Shown in pieces: positions 15,730-24,015 of a stretch of DNA of 64,000 nt. The translations under genes were made by a program, and so were the position numbers. How positions within the stretch are numbered: the first letter of the stretch is position 1; every line of letters begins with the position of its first letter. Below the pieces are notes generated by a model. That model did no database searches. It worked only from the letters and a program-made list of their open reading frames with translations, and was not told where the DNA came from. The DNA lies in assembly GCA_017461225.1 (NCBI GenBank), contig JAFTYV010000032.1, forward strand, positions 1-64,000. The letters are read 5' to 3'. This DNA is from Candidatus Methanomethylophilaceae archaeon (GTDB lineage Archaea > Thermoplasmatota > Thermoplasmata > Methanomassiliicoccales > Methanomethylophilaceae).

Positions 15730-18021
15730 ATGAGGAAACTGATCATAACCGAGAAGGCCAATGCAGCCAGGAGGATATCCACGATCCTCTCTGACGGTAA
15801 ATCGCAATCCACCACCAGCGGTGGTGTGACGGTCATCTCGTTCGAGTCAGGGGGCGACGAGTACAACGTCGTCAGCCTCAGGGGACACATCATCGAGCTG
15901 GACTACCCCAAGGAGTACAACGACTGGAGCAGCACGTCCCCGGTCGAGCTCGTCTACGCACCCCAGATCAAGACGGTGCGTGTGAAGTCCATCCTCAACA
16001 TGATCAGGGAGCTCGCGGCACAGTCCCACGAGATCATCATCGCGACCGACTACGACAGGGAGGGGGAGCTCATCGGCATGGAGACGGTCAGGGAGATCGG
16101 AGCCGACATGAGCATCGTCAGGAGGGCCAAGTTCAGCGCCCTCACCAAGGGCGAGGTCGAGGCGGCGTTCGCCAACCTGGCCGACCCCGACAAGAACCTC
16201 GCCGATGCGGCCGAGGCCCGTCAGATAGTGGACCTCTCATGGGGTGCGGTCCTCACCAGGCTCATCTCGCTCTCATCCGGACAGGTCGGCAAGAACTTCA
16301 TGTCCGTCGGGAGGGTCCAGAGCCCCACGCTCAAGCTCCTGGTGGACAGGCACGAGGAGATCGAGAACTTCGTACCGGTCCCCTTCTGGAACATCGTCGG
16401 GAAGTTCGGCATGCTCGCTTTCAAGGGCGAGCACGAGGCCAACCCGTTCTGGGACAAGGACGAGGCGGAGGCCGTCCTCTCGGTCGTCAGCGACGCCACC
16501 GAGGGAACCGTCACCGAGTACGAGGTCTCCATGAAGGAGGAGTACAGACCCGCGCCCTTCGACACCACGCAGATGCAGGTGGAGGCCAACAAGATCGGCA
16601 TCCCGCCCACCGTGGCGATGAAGCTCGCCGAGGACCTCTACACCGGTGGATACATATCCTACCCCCGTACCGAGAACACCGAGTACCCCAAGAGCCTCAG
16701 CCTCAGGTCCGTCCTGGACAAGCTCAAGGACACCGAGTTCAAGGGGGAGGTCGAGGAGATCCTGTCCCAGGAGAAGATCGTACCATCCAAGGGGAAGAGG
16801 AGGACCACGGACCATCCGCCCATATACCCGACCGCGGGGGCATCCTCCGACAAGATGAAGGGCGACAAGTGGAAGCTGTACGAGCTGATCGTCAGGAGGT
16901 TCCTCGCCACCGTCGGACCGAACGCCGAGGCGGAGATCACCAAGTGCACCATAGAGGTCGAGGGTGAGAAGTTCTTCTCGGAGGGATACGTCCTCAAGAA
17001 GCAGGGTTGGAAGAAGTACTACAAGAAGTACCTCAAGTCTTCCGACTCCAGGCTCCCGACCATGAAGGTCGGCGACACGGTCGACATCCGCTCCATGTCC
17101 GTCACCGAATCCGAGACGAAACCACCCTACCGCTACAACCAGGGTTCGCTCATCCAGGAGATGGACAGGCTGCAGCTGGGTACCAAGAGTACCAGGCACG
17201 ACATCATAGGCAAGCTGTTCTCCAGGAACTACGTCCAGGGCAACTACATGATACCCACCCCCAGCGGTATAGCCCTCACCAAGTCGCTGGAGAAGCACGG
17301 AGGAGGCATCACCGAACCCGACATGACCGCCAAACTGGAGGCGGACATGCTCAAGATCACGGACGGGGAGAGCACACTCGACTCCGTCGTCAGGGAATCA
17401 CAGGACATGCTCTACGAGGTGGCACGCAAGATCGACGAGGAGTCCGACGAGATCGGACAGGAGATCAAGAGCGCCCTCCACTCGCAGCAGCACATCGGCG
17501 TCTGTCCCACATGCGGGAACAACATGACGGTCAAGAGGTCCAAGAACGGCAACTTCATCGGTTGCGACGGGTACCCGGACTGCACACGCGCATACCCCAT
17601 GCCCAGGGGCGCCCTCGTCCAGACGATGGACACCACCTGCGAGGTGTGCGGACTCCCCCAGCTCAGGATAATCAGGAAGGGCAACCCGCCGTCGGTGCAG
17701 TGCATCGACCCGAAGTGCACCAGCAACACCGAGAGGAACGATCTCGGGGCCTGCCCCACATGCGAGAACGGACGCATACGCATAATGTTCTCCAAGGCGG
17801 GCAGGAGGTTCGCCGGATGCTCCACGTGGCCCGCCTGCACCCAGACCTACCCGCTCAGACCCCGCGGCAGCATAACGTCCACCGGGAGGGCATGCACGAT
17901 CTGCAAGGCACCGATGATATCCATGGGCAACATGGAGGAGTGCATCAGCCCGGACTGCCCCGGAAGGAAGAAGTCAGGGCGTGCCAAGAAGACCGAGAAG
18001 AAGGCTCCCGAGTCGGAGTGA
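15730..18021 (+). CDS. topA: DNA topoisomerase I (type IA)
   Basis: A 763-residue enzyme that relaxes negative supercoils through a 5'-phosphotyrosine intermediate. The N-terminal TOPRIM domain has LIITEKANAA and the acidic triad in TDYDREGELIG (about residues 104-114). The active-site Tyr is in ISYPRTEN (about residue 311). At the C-terminus at least three, probably four, zinc-ribbon modules follow from about residue 590 (CPTCGNNM, CEVCGLPQ, CPTCENGR, CTICKAPM), more than in many archaeal TopA proteins. The start MRKLIITEK fits the family N-terminus and the TATA box at 15693. It stands alone and is followed by a symmetric hairpin shared with the convergent gene. Confidence 0.95.
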   Translation: MRKLIITEKANAARRISTILSDGKSQSTTSGGVTVISFESGGDEYNVVSLRGHIIELDYPKEYNDWSSTSPVELVYAPQIKTVRVKSILNMIRELAAQSHEIIIATDYDREGELIGMETVREIGADMSIVRRAKFSALTKGEVEAAFANLADPDKNLADAAEARQIVDLSWGAVLTRLISLSSGQVGKNFMSVGRVQSPTLKLLVDRHEEIENFVPVPFWNIVGKFGMLAFKGEHEANPFWDKDEAEAVLSVVSDATEGTVTEYEVSMKEEYRPAPFDTTQMQVEANKIGIPPTVAMKLAEDLYTGGYISYPRTENTEYPKSLSLRSVLDKLKDTEFKGEVEEILSQEKIVPSKGKRRTTDHPPIYPTAGASSDKMKGDKWKLYELIVRRFLATVGPNAEAEITKCTIEVEGEKFFSEGYVLKKQGWKKYYKKYLKSSDSRLPTMKVGDTVDIRSMSVTESETKPPYRYNQGSLIQEMDRLQLGTKSTRHDIIGKLFSRNYVQGNYMIPTPSGIALTKSLEKHGGGITEPDMTAKLEADMLKITDGESTLDSVVRESQDMLYEVARKIDEESDEIGQEIKSALHSQQHIGVCPTCGNNMTVKRSKNGNFIGCDGYPDCTRAYPMPRGALVQTMDTTCEVCGLPQLRIIRKGNPPSVQCIDPKCTSNTERNDLGACPTCENGRIRIMFSKAGRRFAGCSTWPACTQTYPLRPRGSITSTGRACTICKAPMISMGNMEECISPDCPGRKKSGRAKKTEKKAPESE

Positions 18022-18025
18022 ATCG

Positions 18026-18053
18026 GTAACACCTTTATCAATACCGGTGTTAC
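18026..18053. terminator. Bidirectional hairpin between topA and 18083-18352
   Basis: GTAACACC (18026-18033) pairs with GGTGTTAC (18046-18053), with a 12-base AT-rich loop. It lies five bases past the topA stop. A second small hairpin CTAAG-TTT-CTTAG follows. Confidence 0.6.
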
Positions 18054-18082
18054 GGTCTAAGTTTCTTAGAGTGAACCCGAGG

Positions 18083-18352
18083 TCAGAAGAGGCAACCGTC
18101 GGTTTCGGGGATCCTGTCGAAGTGCCTGTTCATCGCGTCGATCTCCCCGGAGATACGGGCGTTGCGGCACTCCATGCACTGGAGGTCCTTTCCGAGATCC
18201 AGTTTGACCCTCATCTCGGAACGATCGAGCACCACGATACGTCCGCAGTCACAGTACACACTCATCATCAGATCGGACGTAATCGAGTCCAACTTCCTCA
18301 GATGGTTATGACATGACGCGTAGCTGACGCTATCATCGCGGTATTCTTCCAT
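18083..18352 (-). CDS. Small cysteine-rich protein, probable zinc ribbon
   Basis: An 89-residue protein with CHNHL at about residue 14, then VYCDCGRIVVLD (about 33) and LQCMECRNARI (about 60). The CxC and CxxC pairs about 25 residues apart suggest one zinc-binding knuckle pair. No membrane segment. ATG 18352 is chosen over in-frame GTG and TTG codons just upstream. I do not recognise a family. It is convergent with topA and shares its terminator. Confidence 0.55.
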   Translation of the reverse strand: MEEYRDDSVSYASCHNHLRKLDSITSDLMMSVYCDCGRIVVLDRSEMRVKLDLGKDLQCMECRNARISGEIDAMNRHFDRIPETDGCLF

Positions 18353-18473
18353 CAACACACTTCCCTATCCTTCAGGTGCGGAAACGATGAAAACATCCGG
18401 TTTTCGTGCCATCGCACCTGCATCCACCTCTATGATGATGGACAATATAAGCCTTGTCACAGGCGGGATTTGC

Positions 18474-18515
18474 GGGTCCCCGCGGAGTGTCCGGATGTGT
18501 CCAGCACGGGGACCC
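18474..18515. other. Nine-base inverted repeat downstream of pncB
   Basis: GGGTCCCCG (18474-18482) and CGGGGACCC (18507-18515) are perfectly complementary with a 24-base spacer. A second small repeat CAGATA/TATCTG (about 18529-18555, minus strand) lies at the pncB end. Both fit a terminator for the minus-strand pncB operon; a small RNA is possible. No gene is seen in 18353-18553. Confidence 0.4.
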
Positions 18516-18553
18516 TTTGGATGTTTTCAGATAAAAATGTTTAAATATCTGTA

Positions 18554-19759
18554 TTACTCGCTCCCGAGCTCCGAAATCTGTCTGACCTGCGCCATGACGC
18601 TGTCGCGGATCTCGGACGGCGTGCGGTCCGGAAGGACCTTCCTGCCGTCGATCATCACGGGCACCTCGATCATGTCCATGACGGAACCGCACGAGCAGCG
18701 GATCTCGTCGTCGGGCCTGAGGGACACGCCCATGTTGAAGCAGTGGGGGCAGCGGTAGGTGAACTTCCTGCCTCCGAACTTACCGCGCTTGGAGATGGGC
18801 GTGCCGTCCTTCTCGACGATGTCCATCGAGAGGTCCAGGGTTGGTGCGTTGCTTATGGACGTGCCGACGCCGAACGCCGCCACGCAGGTGTCGGCGATCT
18901 TGGCCACGGACGTCTCGTCCAGGCCGCCGGAGACGATGATGTCCACATCGGTGTAGCCGTACATGTCCAGCTCCCAGCGGACCTCGTTGATGAGCTCCTT
19001 GAAGTTGCCCCTCCTGGATCCGGGGGTGTCGAGCCTGACGCCCTTGAGGTCCTTCACGGACCTGCACGCGTCCAGGGCGGCGGTGCGCTCGTCGGAGAAC
19101 GTGTCTATGAGCATCATGCGCGGGACCTCGGGTTCGATGATCTCGTCGAACGCCCTGAAGGCCGAGTCGTTGCTGCCCATCATGAGCATCAGGGCATGGG
19201 GGACGGTCCCCACCGGGACGGTGTCGGTTATGTCCCCTCCCATGCGTGACGAGACGGCGTCGCAACCGCCTATGTACGCGGACCTGTCGATCACACCGGA
19301 TATGGCGGGGTGCATCCTCCTGTTTCCGAACGCGAGGACCGTCTTCCACTTAGCTGCGATCTTCGTGCGTGCCGCCGCCGTCGCGATACCGGACGGCTGG
19401 CAGATCATGCCGAGGATGGCCGTCTCCATCTCCCCGAACCCCGTGTAAGGCCCGTGGAAGTTCATCAGGGGGACCCTGACGGAGTTGTCCGTCCTGGGCC
19501 TGAAGACCGTCCCCTCGGGGACGGAGTAGATGGACACGTCGCTGCCCTCCAGGAGGTTGAGCACCTCCTGCAGACCGCAGAACACGGCCCAGTCCCATCC
19601 CCTGGGGAGGGAGCTGCCCGTGAACTCCGCCCACACGGGGACACCGGCGAGGCCGCGGTTCTCCAGGATGCGCTTGGTGCGCTCGAAGTACACGTCCATC
19701 GTGTACCCGTCACGTATCTCCTTCTCGCTGGCGTTGAAGAGGCCGCCCATGGATACCAT
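18554..19759 (-). CDS. pncB: Nicotinate phosphoribosyltransferase
   Basis: A 401-residue NAD-salvage enzyme that joins nicotinate and PRPP. LFNASEKEI and TMDVYFERT at the start, the central GSSLPRGWDW, and the phosphate-binding VSGGLDETSVAKI near residue 283 mark the archaeal NAPRTase family. A C-terminal zinc-ribbon-like addition (CPHCFNM, then CSCGSVMDM) covers about residues 340-365. It starts one base after the enolase stop; an ATG three codons later (19750) is an alternative. It is the last gene of a response-regulator/enolase/pncB unit on the minus strand. Confidence 0.87.
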   Translation of the reverse strand: MVSMGGLFNASEKEIRDGYTMDVYFERTKRILENRGLAGVPVWAEFTGSSLPRGWDWAVFCGLQEVLNLLEGSDVSIYSVPEGTVFRPRTDNSVRVPLMNFHGPYTGFGEMETAILGMICQPSGIATAAARTKIAAKWKTVLAFGNRRMHPAISGVIDRSAYIGGCDAVSSRMGGDITDTVPVGTVPHALMLMMGSNDSAFRAFDEIIEPEVPRMMLIDTFSDERTAALDACRSVKDLKGVRLDTPGSRRGNFKELINEVRWELDMYGYTDVDIIVSGGLDETSVAKIADTCVAAFGVGTSISNAPTLDLSMDIVEKDGTPISKRGKFGGRKFTYRCPHCFNMGVSLRPDDEIRCSCGSVMDMIEVPVMIDGRKVLPDRTPSEIRDSVMAQVRQISELGSE

Positions 19760-19760
19760 C

Positions 19761-21026
19761 TCAGATGCGGAACTTGCTCACTCCGGGGTACACTGCCCTG
19801 GATCCGAGCTCCTCCTCTATCCTGAGGAGGCGGTTGTACTTGGCGGTCCTCTCACCGCGTGCGGGGGCACCGGTCTTGATCTCGCCGGATCCCCATCCGA
19901 CGGAGAGGTCCGCGATGGTCGTGTCCTCGGACTCGCCGGACCTGTGGGAGACGACGACGTTGTAGCCGTTGTCGAAGCTCATCTGGGCGGCGTCTCCGGA
20001 TTCGGTGACGGTTCCGATCTGGTTGACCTTGAGGAGGAGCGCGTTGGCGGCTCCCTCGTCGATACCGCGGGCGAGGCGCTTCGTGTTGGTGACGAAGAGG
20101 TCGTCACCGACGATCTGCACCCTGTCGCCCACCTTCCTGGTGAGCTCGGCGGTGGTCTCGAAGTCGTCCTCGAAGAACGGGTCCTCGATGCTGATGAGGG
20201 GGTGGTTCCTGGTGAGCTCGACGTAGTGGTCCGCCAGCTCCCCCGCGGAGAGCCTCATGCCGTCCACGTTGTAGACGCCGTCCTCGAAGAACTCGGAGGA
20301 CGCCGCGTCCATCGCGAGGTAGACGTCCCTCCCTGGGACGTAACCGGCATCGGAGATGGCGGCGACGATCGTGCTGAGGGCCTCGTCAACGGTGTCGAGC
20401 GGGGGTGCGAAACCTCCCTCGTCGCCGATGTTGATGGCTCCCACGCCGTACCTGTCCTTCAGGATGGTCTTGAGGTGCATGTAGACCTCGGTGGACATCC
20501 TGAGGCACTCGGAGAAGCTCTTCGCCCCTGCGGGGATGATCATGCACTCCTGGATCTTCAGGTTGCCACCTGCGTGCTTCCCGCCGTTGATGATGTTGAG
20601 CATGGGGACGGGAAGGGTCACGTGGTCGCCTCCGATGTGCTCGTAGACGGGGATGTTGTTGCACATGGCACCCGCCTTGGCGACGGCGAGGGACACGGCA
20701 ACGGTGGCGTTGCCGCCGAGCCTGGTCTTGTTCTCCGTGCCGTCGAGCTCGATCATGGCCTCGTCGACAGCCCTCTGGTCCGTGGGGTCCATCCCGACGA
20801 GCCTCTTCGCGATCTCGCCGCGGACGTTCTCGACCGCCTTGAGCACCCCCTTGCCGCTGTACCTGTCGCCGCCGTCGCGGAGCTCGTGCGCCTCCCATGT
20901 ACCGGTGGATGCACCGGAGGGTGCGATCGCGCTGATCCTGTGGCCGGCCACGGTGACCTCCGCCTCGACAGTGGGGTTTCCCCTGGAATCCAGAACCTCT
21001 CTTGCCCAAACCTTCTCTATCTGCAT
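19761..21026 (-). CDS. eno: Enolase
   Basis: A 421-residue enzyme converting 2-phosphoglycerate to phosphoenolpyruvate. Landmarks: RQ-less N-terminus VWAREVLDSRGNPTVE, SGASTGTWEA (about 38-47), the lid and GGKHAGG (about 150), metal ligands in MDAASSEF and SIEDPF (about 235 and 285), catalytic Lys in LLKVNQIGT (about 335), and SHRSGESEDT near residue 362. Complete and of normal length. It lies nine bases after the REC-DUF835 gene, so it is probably transcribed with it. Confidence 0.96.
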   Translation of the reverse strand: MQIEKVWAREVLDSRGNPTVEAEVTVAGHRISAIAPSGASTGTWEAHELRDGGDRYSGKGVLKAVENVRGEIAKRLVGMDPTDQRAVDEAMIELDGTENKTRLGGNATVAVSLAVAKAGAMCNNIPVYEHIGGDHVTLPVPMLNIINGGKHAGGNLKIQECMIIPAGAKSFSECLRMSTEVYMHLKTILKDRYGVGAINIGDEGGFAPPLDTVDEALSTIVAAISDAGYVPGRDVYLAMDAASSEFFEDGVYNVDGMRLSAGELADHYVELTRNHPLISIEDPFFEDDFETTAELTRKVGDRVQIVGDDLFVTNTKRLARGIDEGAANALLLKVNQIGTVTESGDAAQMSFDNGYNVVVSHRSGESEDTTIADLSVGWGSGEIKTGAPARGERTAKYNRLLRIEEELGSRAVYPGVSKFRI

Positions 21027-21035
21027 TTTAACTCC

Positions 21036-21953
21036 TCATTTCCTGAAATTGAACTGTTTCATCTCGTGTAGTATTATGTTGCGGTCCTTGTCCGTGAGGA
21101 TGGAGGGGTCCACCGACGCCACGAACGTCGTCTCCCTCGTGCGGTCCCCGGTCAGCTCGTGGAGCATGACGAGGACCTTGTTCAGACCGTTGGCCTCGAC
21201 CAGGGTCGAGAAGTTGTCGATGACCACGACGGGACGGTCGTGACCGGACACGAACCCCCTGACCAGGGCCACCAGGGACCCCAGGTTGAGTATGTCCATC
21301 GCACCCGCCTTGTGGGTGGCGGTCATGGACACCACCTCGATCCTCTCGGACTCGAACCTCTGCCTCACGGCCTTGACCTTGTCGGATGTGATTATCAGCA
21401 CGTCGTATGCGGTGGGGTTGAAAAGACCCGCGAACCTGTAGACGGCGTCCGGTGCGGCCTCGAACATCACGTACGACGTCCCGAAGCGGACCGTCTCGTC
21501 CATGATGTTGGTAGACGGGACCGGTATCCTCTCGACCTTCCTCTTCCTCAGGAGGGGTCCGCGCCTCTTCTTGGATACGGATACGGGGTGTGCGTCCTCT
21601 ATCCTGTCACGGGTCTCCCTCAGGACCGTGAGGACGTCGGCCGTCATGAACGGCTTGTCCAGGTACCCTTTGATGTAGGGGTTGTCCTTGGGCACCTGCT
21701 CACTGGCGCTCTTGATCAGGATGACGTTGAGGACCATGTCCTCGTCGACCTCGTGGGCACGCGATATGAGACGCATCCCGTCCTCGTCGCCGACCCATGT
21801 GTCCAACATGACGATGTCCGGATGGGAACCCTCCAGATCGGACACGGCCTCGTCGACACTGCTGGCGACATGGATGTCGTGCCCCTCCTCCTCCAGGATG
21901 TCCCTCAGGATCCCCTGGACGGCGACGTTGTCATCGACGATGAGAACCTTCAT
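21036..21953 (-). CDS. Response regulator receiver with C-terminal DUF835 domain
   Basis: A 305-residue cytosolic protein. Residues 1-115 are a REC domain: acidic pair VDDN at 7-9, phosphoacceptor Asp in DIVMLDTW (about 51), and Lys in GYLDKPF (about 97). A basic linker (KKRRGPLLRKRK) is followed by DUF835 (about 160-305), with AYDVLIITSDK, the Walker-B-like VVVIDNFSTL and VASVDPSILTDKD. DUF835 is an archaeal, KaiC-like-fold domain whose output is unknown. No DNA-binding domain and no histidine kinase is nearby. The gene has its own TATA element and heads the unit with eno and pncB. Confidence 0.82.
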   Translation of the reverse strand: MKVLIVDDNVAVQGILRDILEEEGHDIHVASSVDEAVSDLEGSHPDIVMLDTWVGDEDGMRLISRAHEVDEDMVLNVILIKSASEQVPKDNPYIKGYLDKPFMTADVLTVLRETRDRIEDAHPVSVSKKRRGPLLRKRKVERIPVPSTNIMDETVRFGTSYVMFEAAPDAVYRFAGLFNPTAYDVLIITSDKVKAVRQRFESERIEVVSMTATHKAGAMDILNLGSLVALVRGFVSGHDRPVVVIDNFSTLVEANGLNKVLVMLHELTGDRTRETTFVASVDPSILTDKDRNIILHEMKQFNFRK

Positions 21954-21988
21954 TGTGTCCGCTCCGATGGTCGGCCTAGGGGTTGCGG

Positions 21989-22001
21989 GTTATTTATTGT
22001 A
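21989..22001 (-). promoter_or_regulatory. TATA box of the REC-DUF835/eno/pncB unit
   Basis: On the minus strand ACAATAAATA lies about 40 bases before ATG 21953, in an otherwise GC-rich spacer. Confidence 0.5.
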
Positions 22002-22060
22002 GCGGTGGCGGGCTGTGGCCGGGGACCGGACCCCGACCATAGCCGTAGCTATCGCCTGAA

Positions 22061-22080
22061 TAAAACCGGCCGATGGCCGG
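22061..22080 (-). terminator. Terminator of the eL40 gene
   Basis: Read on the minus strand, CCGGCC-ATC-GGCCGG (22080-22066) is followed directly by TTTTA. It lies about 30 bases after the rpl40e stop. Confidence 0.65.
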
Positions 22081-22108
22081 CCGTAAAAATCAATGTTGTG
22101 AAGCAGAT

Positions 22109-22258
22109 TTACTGCTTCCTGCTCTCTTTGGCCTTGGGCCTGAGGTTGCTGTATCCGCACTTCCTGCACCTGCTCGCCTTCTTGGGGTTGGTGGCGTAGC
22201 AGTTCATGCATACAGTCTTGTCAAGGAGCCTGTGCTCAGCCTCTTTGAAACGTGCCAT
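22109..22258 (-). CDS. rpl40e: Ribosomal protein eL40
   Basis: A 49-residue, Lys/Arg-rich large-subunit protein. Its single zinc ribbon is [21 protein letters not shown] (C-x2-C-x10-C-x2-C). It starts [15 protein letters not shown], as expected for archaeal L40e, with an AGAGGA ribosome binding site. It is monocistronic with its own TATA box and terminator. Confidence 0.95.
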   Translation of the reverse strand: MARFKEAEHRLLDKTVCMNCYATNPKKASRCRKCGYSNLRPKAKESRKQ

Positions 22259-22289
22259 TTGAATTCCTCTGGTGCTACCGATTATAGAG

Positions 22290-22303
22290 GTAATATAAAA
22301 AAG
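22290..22303 (-). promoter_or_regulatory. TATA box of rpl40e
   Basis: The minus strand reads TTTTTTATATTA about 35 bases before ATG 22258. It is one of the strongest TATA elements in the window, as expected for a ribosomal protein gene. Confidence 0.6.
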
Positions 22304-22337
22304 GTTGGCAGAACCGCGGACAGCGTCTTGATACCGT

Positions 22338-23279
22338 TCACGGCGGCAGGAGTGCACGTTGGCGCCCGAAGTCCTCGAGCGGACCGTCGACGGAACCGGG
22401 CATCTCGTGGACCACCGTGTCCGGACGCAGGACATCGAGTATCTCCGCGCACCTGGGATCCGTGAACGGCATGTGCTGGTCCAGTGTGCACACGTGGCCG
22501 TACGCCTCCGACACGAAGTCGAGGGGCGGCAGGTCCATCGGCCTCTCCTCGAACGTCGCCCTGTACTCCCCCGATGCGCTGTAGTGGAAGTGGACCGCAT
22601 GCACGCGATCGACGAGGTCGTCGCCGTAACCGGTCACGACATCCATCACGGCATCTATGCCTTCGGCCTCGGTGCGGATGTCCGGGATGCAGTTCATCAT
22701 GTGCCCGGTGTCGAGGCACACCCCCCAGTTGTCGAACTCTATGCGGGATCCGAGGTACCTGTAGTCCGACTCGTCGAGCAGCCTCAGGCCCGGCCACCAA
22801 AGGTTCTCGAAGAGCAGTCTGAACGGGGGCTCCCCTCCCGGGAGCATCGACACCGCCGTGTTGACCATCTCCGAGAACTCGCGCAGAACCTCTCTGCAGT
22901 CGCGTGTGTATCTGCGCATCATGATCTCCGGCAGGTCGGCGTTGGATGCGTGCAGCACCCCGTGTACGGGGGACAGCGGTGCGGCCACCTCCATCATACG
23001 GACCAGGTTGGACACGACCTCCTCCCTGTTCCTCCCGTACATTATGTGGACCGCGCTCTCGGGATCCATATCGTACGCCCTGCCCTGCCACGCGGCCATC
23101 CAGTCCGTCGCGTACGGCAGGTGGACGGACACGGTGTGGGGGATGTAGACCGGATCCACGGGGGATGTGGACGTCAGGAGCTCCAGACCGTCGCAACCCA
23201 CGGAGGACAGGGTCCCCTGCACATCGTCTCCGAAGAAGCCCATGTCCTGGTACACGGAGTAGCTGAGAAGATGACGCAT
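22338..23279 (-). CDS. TIM-barrel sugar phosphate isomerase/epimerase-like protein
   Basis: A 313-residue protein of the xylose-isomerase-like/AP-endonuclease-2 barrel family. Typical strand ends are visible: [12 protein letters not shown] (about 46-58), [11 protein letters not shown] (about 155), [11 protein letters not shown] (about 187) and [12 protein letters not shown] (about 225), which provide the Glu, His and Asp metal ligands of the family. No signal peptide. The substrate cannot be deduced; members include hydroxypyruvate isomerases and endonuclease IV-like proteins, but DNA-binding features are not evident. It is transcribed alone, upstream of rpl40e. Confidence 0.65.
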   Translation of the reverse strand: MRHLLSYSVYQDMGFFGDDVQGTLSSVGCDGLELLTSTSPVDPVYIPHTVSVHLPYATDWMAAWQGRAYDMDPESAVHIMYGRNREEVVSNLVRMMEVAAPLSPVHGVLHASNADLPEIMMRRYTRDCREVLREFSEMVNTAVSMLPGGEPPFRLLFENLWWPGLRLLDESDYRYLGSRIEFDNWGVCLDTGHMMNCIPDIRTEAEGIDAVMDVVTGYGDDLVDRVHAVHFHYSASGEYRATFEERPMDLPPLDFVSEAYGHVCTLDQHMPFTDPRCAEILDVLRPDTVVHEMPGSVDGPLEDFGRQRALLPP

Positions 23280-23318
23280 ACCGTGTGATGGACCGGGCGG
23301 GTTAATATCGGTTTTGCA

Positions 23319-23903
23319 TCAGAACATCGCAAGGGCCGCTGTGACCGCCGCCTCGATGGCGGAGGTCTTGGTGTCGCTGCCGCCGATGATCAGGGCGTCG
23401 TTCTCGGTGAGGCCTATGTCCTTGCGGATCCTGTAGGCGAGCTCGGGGTCCTTCTCGTCCAGGTTCCAGTCCGGGGGGATCATGAGGTTCCCATCGCGGA
23501 TGACGATGGTCGTGCAGCCCTCCGCTCCGACCTTGATGCCGGCGTCCCTCTGCTCCATGCCGTTGACGACCTTGCCGACACCGCCGAGGACGAGGACGCC
23601 CTGCTGGTACTCCCCCTCCACGGACTCCTCGATGTGGATGTCCACGGGCCTCATGGGTATCTGCTCGAGGAACGAGAGACCGGCCTTGGTGATGGTGATG
23701 CCGGTCTGCTTGATGTTGATGAAGTCCCACTCCTTCAGGGTGTCGATGATCCTGCGCATGCTGCCCTCGCCGACACCGACCTCCTCGGCCAGTCTCTTGC
23801 GACCCATGCGCCTGCCGTCGGACAGGATGTGAAGTGACCAGTAAACATTGGCGTCATTGAACCTGAACATAGGTCCGAACTGTGGCTCATCGATGATCTT
23901 CAT
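23319..23903 (-). CDS. HTH protein with C-terminal DUF4443-like domain
   Basis: A 194-residue protein. Residues 18-80 form a winged helix (RKRLAEEVGVGEGSMRRIIDTLKEW); residues 85-194 resemble DUF4443, ending in ENDALIIGGSDTKTSAIEAAV, with the pattern GCTTIVIRDGNL in the middle. Proteins of this layout are restricted to archaea and are presumed regulators; the C-terminal part may sense a small molecule. A TATA-like CCTTAATAAACC at about 23945-23955 lies upstream. The family name is from memory of its pattern and should be treated as probable only. Confidence 0.6.
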   Translation of the reverse strand: MKIIDEPQFGPMFRFNDANVYWSLHILSDGRRMGRKRLAEEVGVGEGSMRRIIDTLKEWDFINIKQTGITITKAGLSFLEQIPMRPVDIHIEESVEGEYQQGVLVLGGVGKVVNGMEQRDAGIKVGAEGCTTIVIRDGNLMIPPDWNLDEKDPELAYRIRKDIGLTENDALIIGGSDTKTSAIEAAVTAALAMF

Positions 23904-23957
23904 GGTAATCCCATCCGCTTGGCTACGATTAGCGGAAAACGGTTTATTAAGGTTTTT

Positions 23958-23987
23958 CCCGAACCGTACGGCGGTGTACGGTTCGGG
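23958..23987. terminator. Twelve-base perfect hairpin between the archaeal MAT gene and the HTH gene
   Basis: CCCGAACCGTAC (23958-23969) and GTACGGTTCGGG (23976-23987) pair perfectly around a six-base loop. It lies about 30 bases after the S-adenosylmethionine synthetase stop. No U-run follows in the minus direction, so it may act as a 3' stabiliser or terminator of an unusual kind. Confidence 0.5.
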
Positions 23988-24015
23988 AATGTAATGTGTG
24001 TCCGATACGTCCAGA

